DNA from: Auricularia sp. M13
Taxonomy: Eukaryota; Basidiomycota; Agaricomycetes; Auriculariales; Auriculariaceae
Assembly (NCBI GenBank): GCA_037042915.1
Contig: CM073194.1
Location: forward strand, 3,720,001-3,784,000
Length of the DNA: 64,000 nucleotides
Direction of reading: 5' to 3'
Shown: one piece after another, positions 46,693 through 59,830 of the stretch
How positions within the stretch are numbered: the first letter of the stretch is position 1
Layout of the letters: each line of letters opens with the position of its first letter
Made by a program: the position numbers and the translations under genes
Notes under the pieces: model-generated
What the model was told of the DNA's origin: nothing
Database searches by the model: none
Seen by the model: the letters and a program-made list of their open reading frames with translations, nothing else

Positions 46693-48460
46693 TCAGCCAC
46701 AGACAGCCTGACTATACGAGGCATCAACGTACTCGATGACGTGAAGGATGTTGCCAATGCTTATGTCGTTCTTCCATTCTACAATACGCAGCGGGTCAGC
46801 GCTGTGACGTCGCGAGACGAGGAAAACAAGTGGAACTTGCCGTAAGCCTCCAGGAAGAGCCTTATGAACGACAAGCCCTTGCACTCATACGCCTTCTTGG
46901 CGTCCATCGCCGCGGACAAGCAAAGCTATGGCGGATGACATGTAAATCAAAGCTTCTTCGATCGTAATATAACGGAGTCAACGCACAACCTGCGAGCCAG
47001 GAGCCTGCTGCGCGCTGAATCCGAACTTTTCCTTGACGAACTCGGTCGGGGAGAGCGGCGGGTAGGTCAACGGGCCCAGGATACGACCTCCTTCCACAGT
47101 CCAGTTGTGGCGGAGATCTGCTCATGAGGGCTCATCAGGCAGGTTCGAAACCAAGCGCGTAATGGTATTGCCATACCAAGGATCGTGCCCGAATGGCAGG
47201 CGTCAACGATCACCTGCGAGACAAGCAATGCGTCTTGCGCGACACGGTGGCAGTGGCGAGGAGAATACATACGAGAAGCCTCACGCCCGGGGGGAGCTTA
47301 GTGACGAGGAGGTGGTTCAGCAGCTGAGGACAATGTTCATCAACGTCGAGGGACGGGCGCAGCCCGGGGCTCGTAACAGCATGGACTCACGTTGTCCCGT
47401 ATGAGGCCCCAGTGCTCCCAATCCATGGGGACTAGGTCTATCAGATCAAAGGCAGCCATCGTGAGTCCCGAGACGCTGTCAGCTGCCTTCCGGCACGGCG
47501 CGCACATTCGTCTTGGCCGTCCTCTTCGTCCGTGCCAGGAGTCGGAATTTGTTTCCCGTGGCCGCTGACTACAACGGCAGCATCAGCGACTACGCGAAGG
47601 GGTGGGTAGCCCCTCACAGACAACCACCAGACGGTCGCCAGCCTTGGCACCACGGACGAGCTCGTTGAGCTCCCACACCTGCATGTGAATATTTGTTAGA
47701 GGGAAAAGGGACGGGAAACAACTTCATCTCACGATGTTGTGCCACCGAGGCTGCAGATTTCCCGGATGTCCGCGTTTGTCGAGCATCACCTTGCACTTGA
47801 AGGAGTGTTCTGCAGTTGCAAACCTATCAGAAGCGCATCGCGGTGCCTTTTGCATCCCCAATGATACCTTGCAGCATCTTCTCCATCGCCCTGATGTCCT
47901 TGTGCGTGTACTTGAGCTGACCGAACGTCGGACGCGTATCACCGCGGCGTGGCTTGTGCGCGATACCAATCTGTGGGTTCGCGAGCGCGTCGACATCAGA
48001 GAGCCCTTGCAGCACCGCCTGCGCGGGGAGGAGGGAGGTGGGCATACCAGGAGAGCCTTCTTCCGCCACCCGCGCAGCGTTTCCGAGTCCATAAAAGGAG
48101 AGAGCGGCGACTGCGTCAGGCCGGGCGAGGCCAGCGTCAGCGCCGTAGAGAGCACACATCTCTCCGTCACTCTGGCGCTGGCGCTTGGGTTGGAAGTGCG
48201 GAGCATTGGGAAGCGCAGCCCCAGCCTGGGGCGCGGGGTCCGCTGGTGGAAGAACATCAGAGGATGGGGGCAGTGGGGGCAAGCGCAGCACGGGTATGGG
48301 TAAATACCTTTTAACTACGTAGTGCTGACTCGCCGGAATCCTGAGAGGCCGGCCATTCGCCCGCACGATGGTCCTCACTCGCACGTACGTTTGCGGAAAT
48401 GCGGCCCACGGGAACTACGGCGAAGGCCAGGACGAGAAGAGGCAACTCATCTCGAGTCAT
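46693..48460 (-). CDS. Caspase-like (peptidase C14) protein, metacaspase-type
   Basis: Cytosolic cysteine protease fold with specificity after Arg/Lys in metacaspases. Pieces in order: a Pro-rich N-terminus, LKYTHKDIRAMEKMLQG (helix 1 of the p20 fold), GNLQPRWHNIV and VWELNELVRGAKAGDRLVV, the His motif VVSGHGKQIPTPGTDEEDGQ, DLVPMDWEHWGLIRD, LLVTKLPPGVRLL and the Cys motif VIVDACHSGTILGM. After it come TVEGGRILGPLTYPPLSPTE and a helical end EWKNDISIGNILHVIEYVD. Both catalytic motifs are intact. Exon edges at both ends are uncertain; the start is placed at the ATG at 48460 (MTRDELPLLVLAF) but could be 48384. Fungal relatives often expand into many variants of unknown role, some linked to cell death. 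Confidence 0.7.
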
Positions 48461-49665
48461 GTGGCTCAAAGGACGATGCATGTGCGGACACATGTAGGCG
48501 AGGCTGCTGGACCGCCTTGAACGTCGCGCCCAGCATGTGGAATGCGGCAGACTGATCTAAACCGTTCAGGATCCACTGTCTCCCGGGAATGGAAGTGACT
48601 CTTACACTGAGATGCAAGCACTAGTTGTCGAGGAGGAGGCCGGTGAGCACTGCGATTGCGGTTGATCTGATGGCTATCATATAACGGTCGGGCGCCGCAG
48701 TTCGAGTTGCCCGAGCATCTTGTATCACGCCTAGAGAAGCTAATAGCTGGGATTGTGCGCCTTCGTTCACTGGAATAGCTTTGCGGGCAGCCCCAGAGAA
48801 TGTGGATGGTGAGGGGAGGAGGCAAGCTGTACCACGGAGATTGGAAACTGACGCTGACGGCGCCCCGGTTTAACTCCACGTCCTCTCCCGACGCGTCGAT
48901 CCGCTAAAAGCTCACTGTACCCGCTGAACATTCGACTGGAAAGCCTCGAAGTACGAATGGGGTAGCGCTCGCCACCAGAGGCGCTCCCGAGCGCGCAGAA
49001 GAGAGGTAGCAGCGATTCACAACACGGTCACAGTTGCGCCAACAGCATCCTAGCGGCGTCACCTGACATCCAGTGAAACAGCTACGTGGCTAATATCAAA
49101 CGGACGCTCTATCCCGTTTCAAACGGCGAACAGAGCGTTCATGCCAGTCTGGTCAGCCGCCAAGAGCGATGCAGCTTAGTAAAGCGAGCAGTTGTCCACA
49201 AGCTCGAAAGAGAGAGACGCCGAGAGAACGAGTGGTTTTCTGTCGGTACCGCCTCTGTGAAACAGGTCTGATACGAAGAGAGCCGGCTGGTTGTCTTGAG
49301 GCTGAGGCGCTTAGAATTTAGCTTCACGACCATGCCCCCGCGTAACAACCATGGGGGTTACTACCTGTGGAGTCGAGTTGATTGGTGAGTTGGATCGGGC
49401 AGAGAGACTGGGAATGGCGTCGGCCTTCAGCGCTCAGCCCACATTGTCCTGATCGTCTCGGGTTACTCAGGCTCTCCTGAGCGGAGACAGTTGTAATCCG
49501 CACAGCCGCTGTTCCAGCGCATAAACAAACCTGTACAAACAATCCCCAAACTGAGAGGAATTGAGAGAGAAGCTGCGCACAAATTCAATGCAAATTCCAC
49601 GCGTTGCCAATTCACTCACGTGTTTCCAATTCACGAAAGTGAGCATCCACGGGCGAGCCCTCAGC
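48461..49665. other. Intergenic, about 1.2 kb
   Basis: No gene or repeat supported. Confidence 0.35.
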
Positions 49666-50733
49666 TCAAGGCAGGAAAGCATTCGCATCAACCGGATGAA
49701 AGATCCATGCCGCACGACTGTAAAGGGGGACACGTAAGACATTCGCAATTCTCGTAAACTTAGACTTGGCGTACGAGTCGATGCTTCCAAGTGATAGCGG
49801 ACTAGTGGACGCGCTGATCGCTCCGCCTTGAGCCAAAAGCACAAGCCCAACGCCATCTTCAAAGGCAGCATCCCAGATGAATGCTGTATCGCGCGTCCAT
49901 GTGCCAACGGTATTGCCTTGACCTGGCGTCAGACCGATGAAGCCTGCAGAGTCGAAGTTCTGCAGGGACAGCAATGATGGAGAATTCGGGTTGGGACCCA
50001 CGAGCCACTGTGGCAAAGACGGTAAGACCTCCGCAGCAAACGTTGGACTGTTTCCCAACTCACTATCTCGCTACGGTCAAACGCTGGGAAACCAGCCGTA
50101 TTGCAGGCGCCAGGGACAAAGTCGGTGGCGATGATTTCAGATGTCGCGACGCTCTGGATCGAATACGCTCCCCTCGGCGGTATGGCCGGGAGTCCAGTGA
50201 AGAGTTGATTGTTTGAACTCGCTGAGCTGTGCAATTTGGCCGTGTAAGCTCGAATCAATAGACGAAAACCAATGAACACTAACGCAGACGGACTGAGGAG
50301 CAAAGCAGTTGAGTTCGGGCTGAACATCACACACAGAACGCCGCCGATACAGAATCTAAGCAATATATTTGATGAGCAACGCCGAACCTCAGCAAGAACA
50401 GCCGACTCACGAAGTATGACTGCCAGACGTAGCAAGGGTCCAGAAGAAAGGTTGGGCAGACGGTGTGATCTGAGCCGCGTTCGTGGCCATATAGGCAAGA
50501 GTTCCAACATTCTGCACAGTAGCAGAATTGCTGGTTGTATCAATTGCTACCGTCCAGATCTGGTTGGGCACAGGAGCAATTGGAGCTGTAGTGATGGTCG
50601 TGGCCGTGGCAGCGGTATGCACGAAAGCCAGGCCGCCGGTGGTAATGGTATACGTCGAGCTGATCGTGAAAGGCACAGCAAGACATACTCCGCAAGCCGC
50701 AAGGAAGCTGGTAAGACGAGCGACAAAACACAT
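49666..50733 (-). CDS. Secreted beta-rich protein, possibly a beta-trefoil lectin fold
   Basis: Starts with a signal peptide (MCFVARLTSFLAACGVCLA) and continues FTISSTYTITTGGLAFVH. A GTGAGT donor ends exon 1 near 50414. Later exons read QLFTGLPAIPPRGAYSIQSV and IIATDFVPGACNTAGFPAF, then after a GTGAGT-CAG intron WLVGPNPNSPSLLSLQNFD and GTWTRDTAFIWDAAFEDG, with a stop at 49666. Repeated aromatic turns such as PNQIWTVAID and QPFFWTLAT resemble ricin-B-type beta-trefoil repeats, but no QxW series is clear, so the fold is a guess. A hydrophobic stretch near 50320 may belong to an intron. No catalytic motif is seen. Confidence 0.5.
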
Positions 50734-51256
50734 CGCGGACGACCAGGGAGAAAACCATCGTGAATGTCGAGTTTTGATTATATGCCTATAGTAATTGCTG
50801 CCTTGGCGGCTCGAAGACTGTTCGCGGCCCGCAATAATTGCACGTATCGCCGCTCAGAAGCCATCCGGCGGATATGCAGTGGCTAAGGAAGAATGTCTTG
50901 CGCTGTCGGTAGCACTAGTTAATGTCCAGCAAGTCCGTGCGGAATGGAAATGGTCATCAGTCAGATTTACCGATCCAGGGCGTGAACACACGACCACGAC
51001 GAGCAAAATTCCCCCCGATGGCCTGAGCTTGGAGCAACCAGCTTGATAATGACGGGAAGCACGAGCGCTGGAGGTGCGAGCGCAACTGCCTAGTGCATCA
51101 AATACTTGCACCGCCCTGGATTATCCCTGCGTCACAGCTACTAGGAGGCCGAGGACCGTACTGGAGGGTGTTGAGGCAAGAAGCATCGGATTCGGTTCGT
51201 ACCGACTCGGGACTCGGACGCCGCCGCCCACTGCGCGACTCGAGAAACAGTAACCT
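50734..51256. other. Intergenic
   Basis: About 520 bases with nothing supported. Confidence 0.35.
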
Positions 51257-53111
51257 CTAGGATAGTCGCTCCTTCTGTTTCCCCTTCTTGAACTTCTCCC
51301 ACCAAGTCATGACGTCGTAGATAACGGCGAGATAGTCCGACTCAGACCAGCGACCCTCTGACCATCGACGATCCCACGCCTCTCCTTCCTCCTCCAGACC
51401 AGCATACCATGCCTGCACGAGTTCAAACGCATATTTGAGGGCCCCAATTCTCCATCTCTCCGTATAGTTGAGGCCGGCGGGCGGTATGCCCGGATAGCCC
51501 GCGTAGCGGCCGCGTTCGCGGATGAAGTTGACCATGAGGTCTTCGAACGGCCCTTCACCAAGATAACCAGAAAAACGTCCATACCCCTACTTCGGTGTCA
51601 GCAAATCACGGGTATAGCAAAGACATCCCCGAACCTGGACGACTTTGTGGCCGATAGAATTGGGATCGAAGCCCTCGCCCCATATGCGCTCCTCGCGCTC
51701 GACAAGCGCGCTGTAGAACTCCTCGCGGTCCAGCAACAACGACGGATCGGCGATGGTGTACGCTGCGAAAAGTGCTTGAGCGTAATTCGTCATGCCTGCA
51801 TCATGTTATGTTAGCTACGTTACAGACGCCGTTTGACGGGCCGCACCCACCTGTGGGATTATACGACAAGATGCCGCAGAAGTACAGCGCGCCAAGCGGG
51901 TAGGAATCGTCGAGCGAGAGCGTGTGCTCGTATAGTGGACGGATGTACCGGAAGTTCGTGCTCAGTCTGTAGCGGTCCGCCGGCCGTTCTTTCCCTTCTA
52001 CGAGATGGTCGAGGAATGGCACACGCACGTCGTATCCCGTCGCGAGTACCAGCGTGTCGATGTCGTGTAGTTTCGTGCCGTCACGCAGCGTCACCGTGCC
52101 GTTGGACAGACTGGCAATCCGAGCAACGTTGAGTGCGTTCGGCACGTCTGGAAAGACTGGACTTTCGGGACGCTCCTCTTTCGTGTCTCGAGACCAGTAT
52201 AGCGACTTGGCGTGCGGCGCAATGTGTCGCGCCATGTCCCAGCCGGATGGCCCTCCTGCAGGTTGGGATGTTAGAGAGTTGAAGAAAGCAGCTGGCCGCC
52301 CTTACCTCCTACCACAACAGTGTTCTGGCCGGCAAATATGGACGGGTCGCGGTAATACATGCAGTGCGTGATGGTCCTGTTCGTCGCCAGCCATTCCTCC
52401 TGACCGTCGAAGTGTGGATAGGTTGGGAAGTGGTTGAAGCCAGGGGCGACCACCAGATGGTCGAATTCATAATACTCCGTGGTTCCATGCCGCACATTCT
52501 CCACGGTAAGTTGCCAGTGGCCAGCTGCGGGAGTGCCTATCCAACGCGCACTGTGCACGGCGTGCTGGAGTCTAATGTAGGGCGAAAGATTTGAGCTTGA
52601 TGCGATATCCTGGTAGTAACGTAAGACCTGCTGGTGATGGGCCAGCAGAGGAGTTTCTGGGGCAAAAGGTGTACGTGGTATTGTCACTGCATCTTATCGT
52701 TAGGATAGGCGGGATGATGCAAACGAAGCATACCAAGCGCATGAGGGCCGTTTGTCCGCAAAGACGGATATAGAGGTGTCTTCGGGAGAGCGGGAGGAAG
52801 AGGAACATTGTCATCGGGCACCCCTGGACGAAGTCAGCGCGCTGAAAAGGCCAAGTTGAAGAACTCGCACATAGTCCCCCTACGGCCTCGCGTTGCTCAA
52901 ACGCAACGATATCCAGGCCATCCCGCAAGCGTTCAGGCAGTTCCGCAAGAGCTTTGAGCGCCGTTATGCCGCCAGCGCCCAAACCAACGACAGCGACCCT
53001 TTTTGTAGGACGGTGTTCAGGCAGGCCTAGTGGAAATTGGGTGCCTGGCTCGCGTGTAGCGATGCCGCTGACGAGGGCGGCCCATAGAGACGTCCATAGA
53101 AGCGTTCGCAT
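51257..53111 (-). CDS. FAD/NADPH flavin-containing monooxygenase, copy 1
   Basis: Oxygenase of the FMO class, with an N-terminal signal or membrane anchor (MRTLLWTSLWAALVSGIA). The FAD-binding loop is KRVAVVGLGAGGITALKAL, followed by FEQREAVGGLW. A linker has PETPLLAHHQQVLRYYQDI and YYEFDHLVVAPGFNHFPTYP; then the FMO-like ITHCMYYRDPSIFAGQN, the NADPH loop VVVGGGPSGWDMARHI, and LVLATGYDVRVPFLDH (the ATGY motif). The end reads GYPGIPPAGLNYTERWR to KERLS. Introns match those of the second copy at 59.8 kb. A TATA box (TATATAAA on the minus strand, 53158-53151) lies about 40 bases before the ATG. Substrate unknown; such enzymes oxidise N or S atoms. Confidence 0.9.
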
Positions 53112-53902
53112 CGTGCCAGCAGCCTGAGACTCTGAGCTCGCAACGCCGTATTTATATAATATGATTGCTGCGCAGCAGCTTTGTGCCTGCGCGTATACTA
53201 TCTGACTGAAGACCGCATCTTCAGGTGCCCAGCGCACTGGCGCACGCACTCAATCGCGTGTGCCGCTTAAACAGTACTGTCTATCGCTCATTAGCGGTTG
53301 CGCAAAGCAACAAAGTACGCTGCATGCACCTCTGACATCGAGTTAACATGCTAATATGTAGAATTGCGGGCGGGCAATTGCGGTATAGCTCAGCAACGGA
53401 CGACGTGACTGGGTAAGAGGCGCGAACGCCGGAGTTCGAGTGGAAACCCGACCTAGGTAGGGATTTGAGAACTCGAAGCAAGTTGGACAATGTAGTATCA
53501 CTACCATGCTCAACCATTCATTCACTGCGATGGTCGAGAGAATGTCAATAATCTGCGCGGCAGGTACATTCCGGGACGTTGGCGCGATCTATGTAGACCA
53601 CCGTGACCTTCTGACTGCGCAGACAGCCCGCGCGCCGCACCAGGTTGCACTATCCCACCCCACGGCCACAAAACGCGTAGCACAGTCAGCGTGCTGAACA
53701 ACTCAGCAGTATGTATCGGCAAATTGGATGTATAAAAATTATTGAACAAGCGTGACCCGCGCAGCTAAAGTTTTCAATCGCGACTGCAAGTGCAACTGCT
53801 ACCGTAATATCCCGCGCAGAATCTATACGTTGCGCGTCAACCCCTTCCCCATCGCGCAAGAACTCGGCGTTGCACCAAAAAAAGAGCTCATCAGAGTCCC
53901 CG
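53112..53902. other. Intergenic, upstream of FMO copy 1
   Basis: Holds the FMO promoter (TATA at 53151-53158) and the 3' flank of alpha-COP. No other gene supported. Confidence 0.4.
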
Positions 53903-56900
53903 TTACGAACGCGGCGCGGGGAGACCCGCGCACGGCGCGCCGATTTCGGCGAGCTGCGACAGCGGGTCGAGCTGGCCCTTGCACTCGGGCACATAGGCCG
54001 CGCCGGTGTACGGACAATGTACTGAGGGTTGGCCCTTGTATATCGGCGTGTACGTCGCCGCGCAGATCTCGAAGTCGGCCGTCTCGTCGTACGCGATCTC
54101 GATCGCATTGCGTGGGTTTCGTTGGCCGGCAGCGACCACCTGGCGTGCCTGTATGTCGAGCGATATATAATCAGGTGATGCGTAAGCACCGCAGACAGAG
54201 AGTAGCGAACCTTAGCAACGACCTTCGGGTCAGGGTTGAGCTCAATGAGCCGCGACGCGAATTTGGCGGCATGCGCATGGTTGTTGGCCTTCTGGAAGAC
54301 CTGGATGGCATTGCGCAGCGCAAGTTGTAAATGTGCGGGCTGCATCTGGCAGCGAGTGAAGTAGGCAGCGAGCTCGAGGCTGCGCTGTACGTTGTCCGGA
54401 TCCTGCTCAACCAATTTGCGACGGGCCTGCTCGATAATGACGCCGAGCAAGTATTCACGAGCTGTCGTGATAACGTCTCGCCACTACAATCATCAGTCTC
54501 CAATCTCGCTGTCAAGGAGACTACATTACTTACCTCCTTCGCTTCGTCGTCTGACGAGACGGTGATGAAGAGCAATGTGCGGAGAGCAGCGCGCAGGCCA
54601 GACTCCGCATTGGCCAATTGGTTGAGCTGAATGGCACGGGTAGCCTCCTTAATTTCCGTACGGGCGCTGGCCAGCGTCTTGATAGAAATAGGAAGAACCT
54701 GTCCAGGAGCATCGCGTTCCGGATCGCGGCGCACATGCAGCTGCAAGCTGGGCATCGACGCGTTCGGCGAGAAATAGGCATGTGCTGAGCGGTAGATCTC
54801 GATGAAGTAGGGCTTGAGCGGCTCGAAGTTGACAATGCCGCATTGGCTGTTGAGTAACTGCGAATGCGCGTCAGAACTGCTATCGCGGGCATAATGCCCG
54901 AATAAAGACTGACCTGCATGGCTGACTTGAAGTCTCCAGCAGCAACATGGTCCGCCGCGAAGGGCGAGTTCCGGACCCAGAGGTCGGTCTCGTTAATGCC
55001 ATGACTTGCGCTGGGCCCAGCATCAGACGCATCGACTTCAAGCTCAGCAGCCTCGTCAAACGTCGCCTCAGGGCCCTCGACATCGAGGTCCCAACCAGCG
55101 TCGACGTCAATCTCCTCGTCCTCCTCTTCGGCAGCCTCCTCATTCGCCCAGTCATCCAGAGCGGCGCCGGCGGCGTCGCCATTCACGTACGCTGCCGCAG
55201 GCTCCTCCAGCCCACCATTGACGAGCGCCTTCTCAAAGAAGTTCTCCGCTGCCGGGACCACGGGCCAGACAAATTGGCCGGCGGGCGTGATTGGAGGTGG
55301 CGGGCCCAGAGTGGATGCCGGGAAGGACGGGACCTCCTGGATATCCTCCTGCGTCAAGCCAGCTGCATCCAAGATCTCTTGTGCCACGTCGGGCAGCCCG
55401 TTCGTCATGGCAGTCAAGTACGCCAGCGGATCTGACGATATCGCAGAGATAATTTAATGAGACTCGCAAACAGGTAACCGATAGCAAGTGGTAACTCACG
55501 CAGGCCCGTTTCGCGCAACACATTAATTCTGGCAAGGACATCGCCAGCGTAGAGCGCATTGTGGAACTTGGACATCGGATCGCCGCGTGTGTCCGCAATC
55601 TTCTGCATCTTGGCGAGCTTGTCCGTCTGGCCGGTCGTGAGATACAAGAACGAGAGCTTGTCGAAGTTCTTCGTCTGCTGGTACGCCTTCTCGACGATCT
55701 TGTGGTCGCCCTGCTTCAGCGCCTGCTGCGCGAGCCGGTTCCACGTTTCCGGGCGCCCAATCGCGCGTGCCATCTCCAGCGCGACGTCCAGGTTGCCGCA
55801 CTCGAGCGCGAGGTCGAAGCGCGTATTCTTCTCCTGCACGAAGTGCAGCGCAATCTGCAAAAATAATAAAGACCCCTTCAGAAAGGCTGCACACAATGTG
55901 GGTTTGGGACGCACCTCCGGGAAGCCCTTTTTCTGTAGGTACGCGATGATGCTCTGGCCGACGAGATTGGACGTCTTGACGATCTGGAGGACCTCGTCGA
56001 AGTTGTTGCGTACGAGCGCGAGCTTGAAGCGGTACTCCGTAGAGTCGATGGTGATGGTGCGCGGGCGCGCGCTGCGGTCAAGGCAGTGGATCGTCTTGCC
56101 CTTGACGCGCGTCAGGTAGACGGGCTGGTCAAGCGTGCGGATGATGCCGTTGTCACTATATCCCCATGAGCACCGTCTCCTCGAATGCTAACAAGTTCAG
56201 ACGCACCCATTCGGAAGAGCGTACTTGATATGGTTGAGCGTCGAGTAGATGAAAACACCAGTGTCGTCCCAAGCACCGGACTTGATGCGAATGGTCTCGT
56301 GGATGACGCTGCTCTGGGACAGGGACTTGTTCGCGAGTGTAATTGCTGGAAACGATCTAAGTAAGCAAAAAGACTGGTAAATCAGCAGCAAACAACGTAC
56401 TGTGCTTGCTGAGCAGAGCCACCATGGACGAGTCCGCGCTCCACACGGCGTACTTGACGCCAGGCGTGCTGATCTCGGCCGTGACCTTCGACTGTTGGAT
56501 ATCATAGAGCTGCACGGCAGTCGCAGAGGCGAGGAGCAGGTTCCCAGCGCCACCGTAGAAGATTTCCGTGACCGGGGTCGGCGGCTTGATAGACTTTACA
56601 ATCGTATTCGTGAGGTCCTTGATCTCGATCGTCTAATGCCGCGAGTGAGCCTAGTTACTGTAGTTCATAGAAGGATATTACCTGGGTAGTCTTGTTCAAC
56701 ACTGCGATGCGGTTACGCGCCACAAAGATGGCCGTCGTGCCAGAGCCGCGCTTGCCGTCCGTCGTGGAGTCTCCAACCTCACTGCCAGAGGCATTCTTCG
56801 GTAGGGTCACGAGTTCGTAGACACCGTTATCCGAGGTCGTGGTGATGACCACCGAGCGCTCCGCAGGGTTGAAGCTGAGCGCGCGCGGCTGGACCCACTG

Positions 56901-58167
56901 GCTGCCGAGCTTGCGCACGCTGAGCACGCCGACATCCGCTGCCGTGTTGAGGTCGCATTGGCGGACATATTTGTCGCGAATGTAGTACAGAGTATCCTGG
57001 TGGACGGCAAACGCGGGGCGCTCGCGTTCGAGCTTGAAGACGATCAGGCCGCTGTCGTGGCCGGCGGCGAAGAGGTTGAGCTCGGGGTGGCCGGTGAGCG
57101 CCCAGAAGCGGTCGTGCTCGCGGCGGAAGGTCTGGACGGCCGTGCGCTTGGACATGTCCCATACGCGGATCGTCTTGTCCTCGCCCGCGGACAGGATAAG
57201 CTCCTGCTTCGGATGGAAGAGCACGCTGTATGGGTTGTTGAAGTGCCCGCGGCACGAGTCGACCTCCCACGCCTTGGTCTCGCTCATGCGCCAGAGCTTG
57301 ATCTGCCTGTCGTCGCCAGCGGACACGATGAGCGGCAGCGTCGGGTGGAAGGATGCCCAGTTGACGCCGCGGTCGTGCCCCTCAAGCACCCATTTGACCG
57401 TCGAGAACGTGTCGAAGGTGTCGAAAGTGCCAGGGGCGGTATTAGGCGTACTTTTGCGCAGCGAAGAGATGTCCCAGACGCGCACTGTCTGGTCCATCGA
57501 AGCGGAGACAATCAGGTTCTCCTTGGGATGGAACTGCGCAGACATGACATAGTGCGAATGGCCGGTGAGGATAGCTATGCAGGTGCGCGAGGTACTGTTC
57601 CAGATACGGATCGTCTGGTCGTCAGATGCAGAGACCTGGGTACCGGTTAGCTCTGAGCGCAAACTCGTATGGGCAGACTCACGATCCAGGGCATTTCGTG
57701 ATGAAATTGTACAGTTCGGACATAGTCCAAGTGGCCATGAAGCGTAAAAAGGCAGCGTCGCTGCTGTGGTCTAATATCTGACCAGGGGATCAGTAATTAG
57801 CTGGCAATGAGCGTGCTGTGATGCGTACCCCAGACTTTGACCTTGTAGTCGTCACCACCGGTCACAAGAAGCGGGCGGGAAGGATGGAATGCAACGCCGC
57901 GCACTGGGCCTGCATAATATAATGAGTTTGGGTGAGCACGCAGCACAGCGAGCTACGCACCATCGTGCTCGTCAAAGCGGTCGACCAGGGTGCCCATCTG
58001 GTAGTTCCAGAGCTGGACGCTGCCATTATGCAGCGACGAAGCCAGAAGAGGCCGCGTAGGATGGAAAGCCAACCCTGGCACCGATCAGCAAGCCTTGCGG
58101 TTGGCGCGACGGGCTGCGCGCGCATACCTTTTACGCGGTTGCTTTTCGACTCGAATTTTGTTAACAT
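53903..58167 (-). CDS. COP1: Coatomer subunit alpha (alpha-COP)
   Basis: Largest subunit of the COPI coat that carries cargo from Golgi to ER. Start [14 protein letters not shown] at 58167 is the family N-terminus. Six to seven WD40 repeats follow ([69 protein letters not shown]), then the second propeller ([17 protein letters not shown]), the helical solenoid ([20 protein letters not shown] and [20 protein letters not shown]), an acidic linker around [15 protein letters not shown], and the C-terminal domain ending [20 protein letters not shown]. Stop at 53903. Interrupted by short introns only. The total, roughly 1200 residues, is normal. The gene looks intact and is the only housekeeping gene between the two FMO copies. 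Confidence 0.95.
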
Positions 58168-59830
58168 CTGCAACGGCCCTCAGCATGCGCATTACAGAGC
58201 GAGCTACCAACCCTACCTGCATGGTGGCGGGTAATGGGCGGCTGCCGTGACTGAACCAAGGGCGTGAGCTTGGCCAGCCGGGAAAACGTGTCGCGTTGAA
58301 CGGTGGCGGAGTTGCAAGCGAACTGTGCCTCCTCGCCGCCGCCTCGTCGAATACGGTGCCAACTTCTCGGTTATTTTCATCAGTCTGGCTCCCCCGGGCT
58401 CAAAATGATACATAACTAGTGAGGCTCATTAACAATGTCCTTGCTCAAGATGATCGTATGCTTCGGGCCTCGGATTCCACACTGTAGCGGTCATTCGGCG
58501 GGCTCAGTGATCATGAACATTGATATGGAAACAATTTACGGAGCTGGTTGTGCCCGTGCGTTGGATTTTCTCCAAGATAACTTATGTCGCTGTTTCGGGA
58601 CTCGACAAACTGTCGGATGGCACCTGAACTCACGCACCGGTCTTGTCGCCCACCATTCGCGTCATCATTCCAGCACTGCAGCTATTTGATTGGCCCTATG
58701 TCCGCCGCTCTGTGCATCCTTTGAGAGCTACATGTTTCATTGGTTCCTACTGCGTTGTTTGAAGCAGTTCTTGCGCGGCAAGCGACCTGGGACTCTGCCA
58801 CTGTCCCAAGCACATCTGACACAGGATATCCGGGCACGTTTCCCTGCCAAAAATACTGCGAGTTCCCTCCCCCGACTACAGTATGCACCCAGCCTTATTT
58901 TCATCTTCTATGGCACTTTTTTTTGGCTTCCTTCTAAGCGCAGTGTACGCGGCGTCATGCTTCTGAAATGTCGAAGATTTGTTGCATAGGCATGCGCCTC
59001 GCACCGTCACTGGAAAAGCTAGAGTACGTAGCCCATCGCTCGGTAGTCTCCTTCGCAGACTTTGAAGTTCGAAGATAATCGTTAATCGCTCGGCAGGTCG
59101 CATTCCTCTCACTATCCTCAGCTCTCCTCACAGGTTTCCACAGCGGAAGGCAACATCCCCAGCTGAGTAAAAAGCATTTCGTGGCAGGAATGGTTGGCCG
59201 TATTTTGCCTGGGAAGCTCACGTGACGACAGACTCGTCACGAGCTCGAGTTGACCACGCAGGTTCAAAATGACTTCGCGCAACGCGGTTTTGGCTGATGT
59301 GTGAGTAGCGCTGAGCCTGAGGGAGCTTACATGCACAATGCCACGCGCACGTGACTGCAACGCTTTATGTATTTGGTAGCCTCGTCTGGCCAGGATCGGA
59401 AGAGGCAAAATTCTCCGCGTTATTGAAGCAGAATCCTTGCTTGCTGTTTAGGCTTGCGAATGCCCAAGCGCTCACTTATGATTCCGCATTGCTTCAGTAA
59501 CTTCAGGACTGCGGAGGTACTCAAGATTGTGTACACCGCAAAGGTACTCACAGATAATAAGGATTGAGATAATCTTTCTAAGTATCATCGACCTCATTGG
59601 ACTAGAAATCATCGAGGGGAATACTGTCTGAGTCAACGTTGACGGTGATGGATAAATTCATCGCGGCACCGCCCGGCGCGTCCTGACTAGGACTGCGTGC
59701 TGATATGTATCCCCCGATTGCTTGTTGATGATCTCGGAGCCTGCTTTTGACTCTGCAGCCATATAAAGAGGAGCGCTCCCTACTCAGCAACGCGATACTA
59801 TCCGCCTGTAGCACTTGAACGCGAGTGGCC
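58168..59830. other. Divergent intergenic with a TATA box for FMO copy 2
   Basis: About 1.7 kb between alpha-COP (minus) and FMO copy 2 (plus). TATAAA at 59762-59767 lies 64 bases before the FMO ATG. Nothing else supported. Confidence 0.4.
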
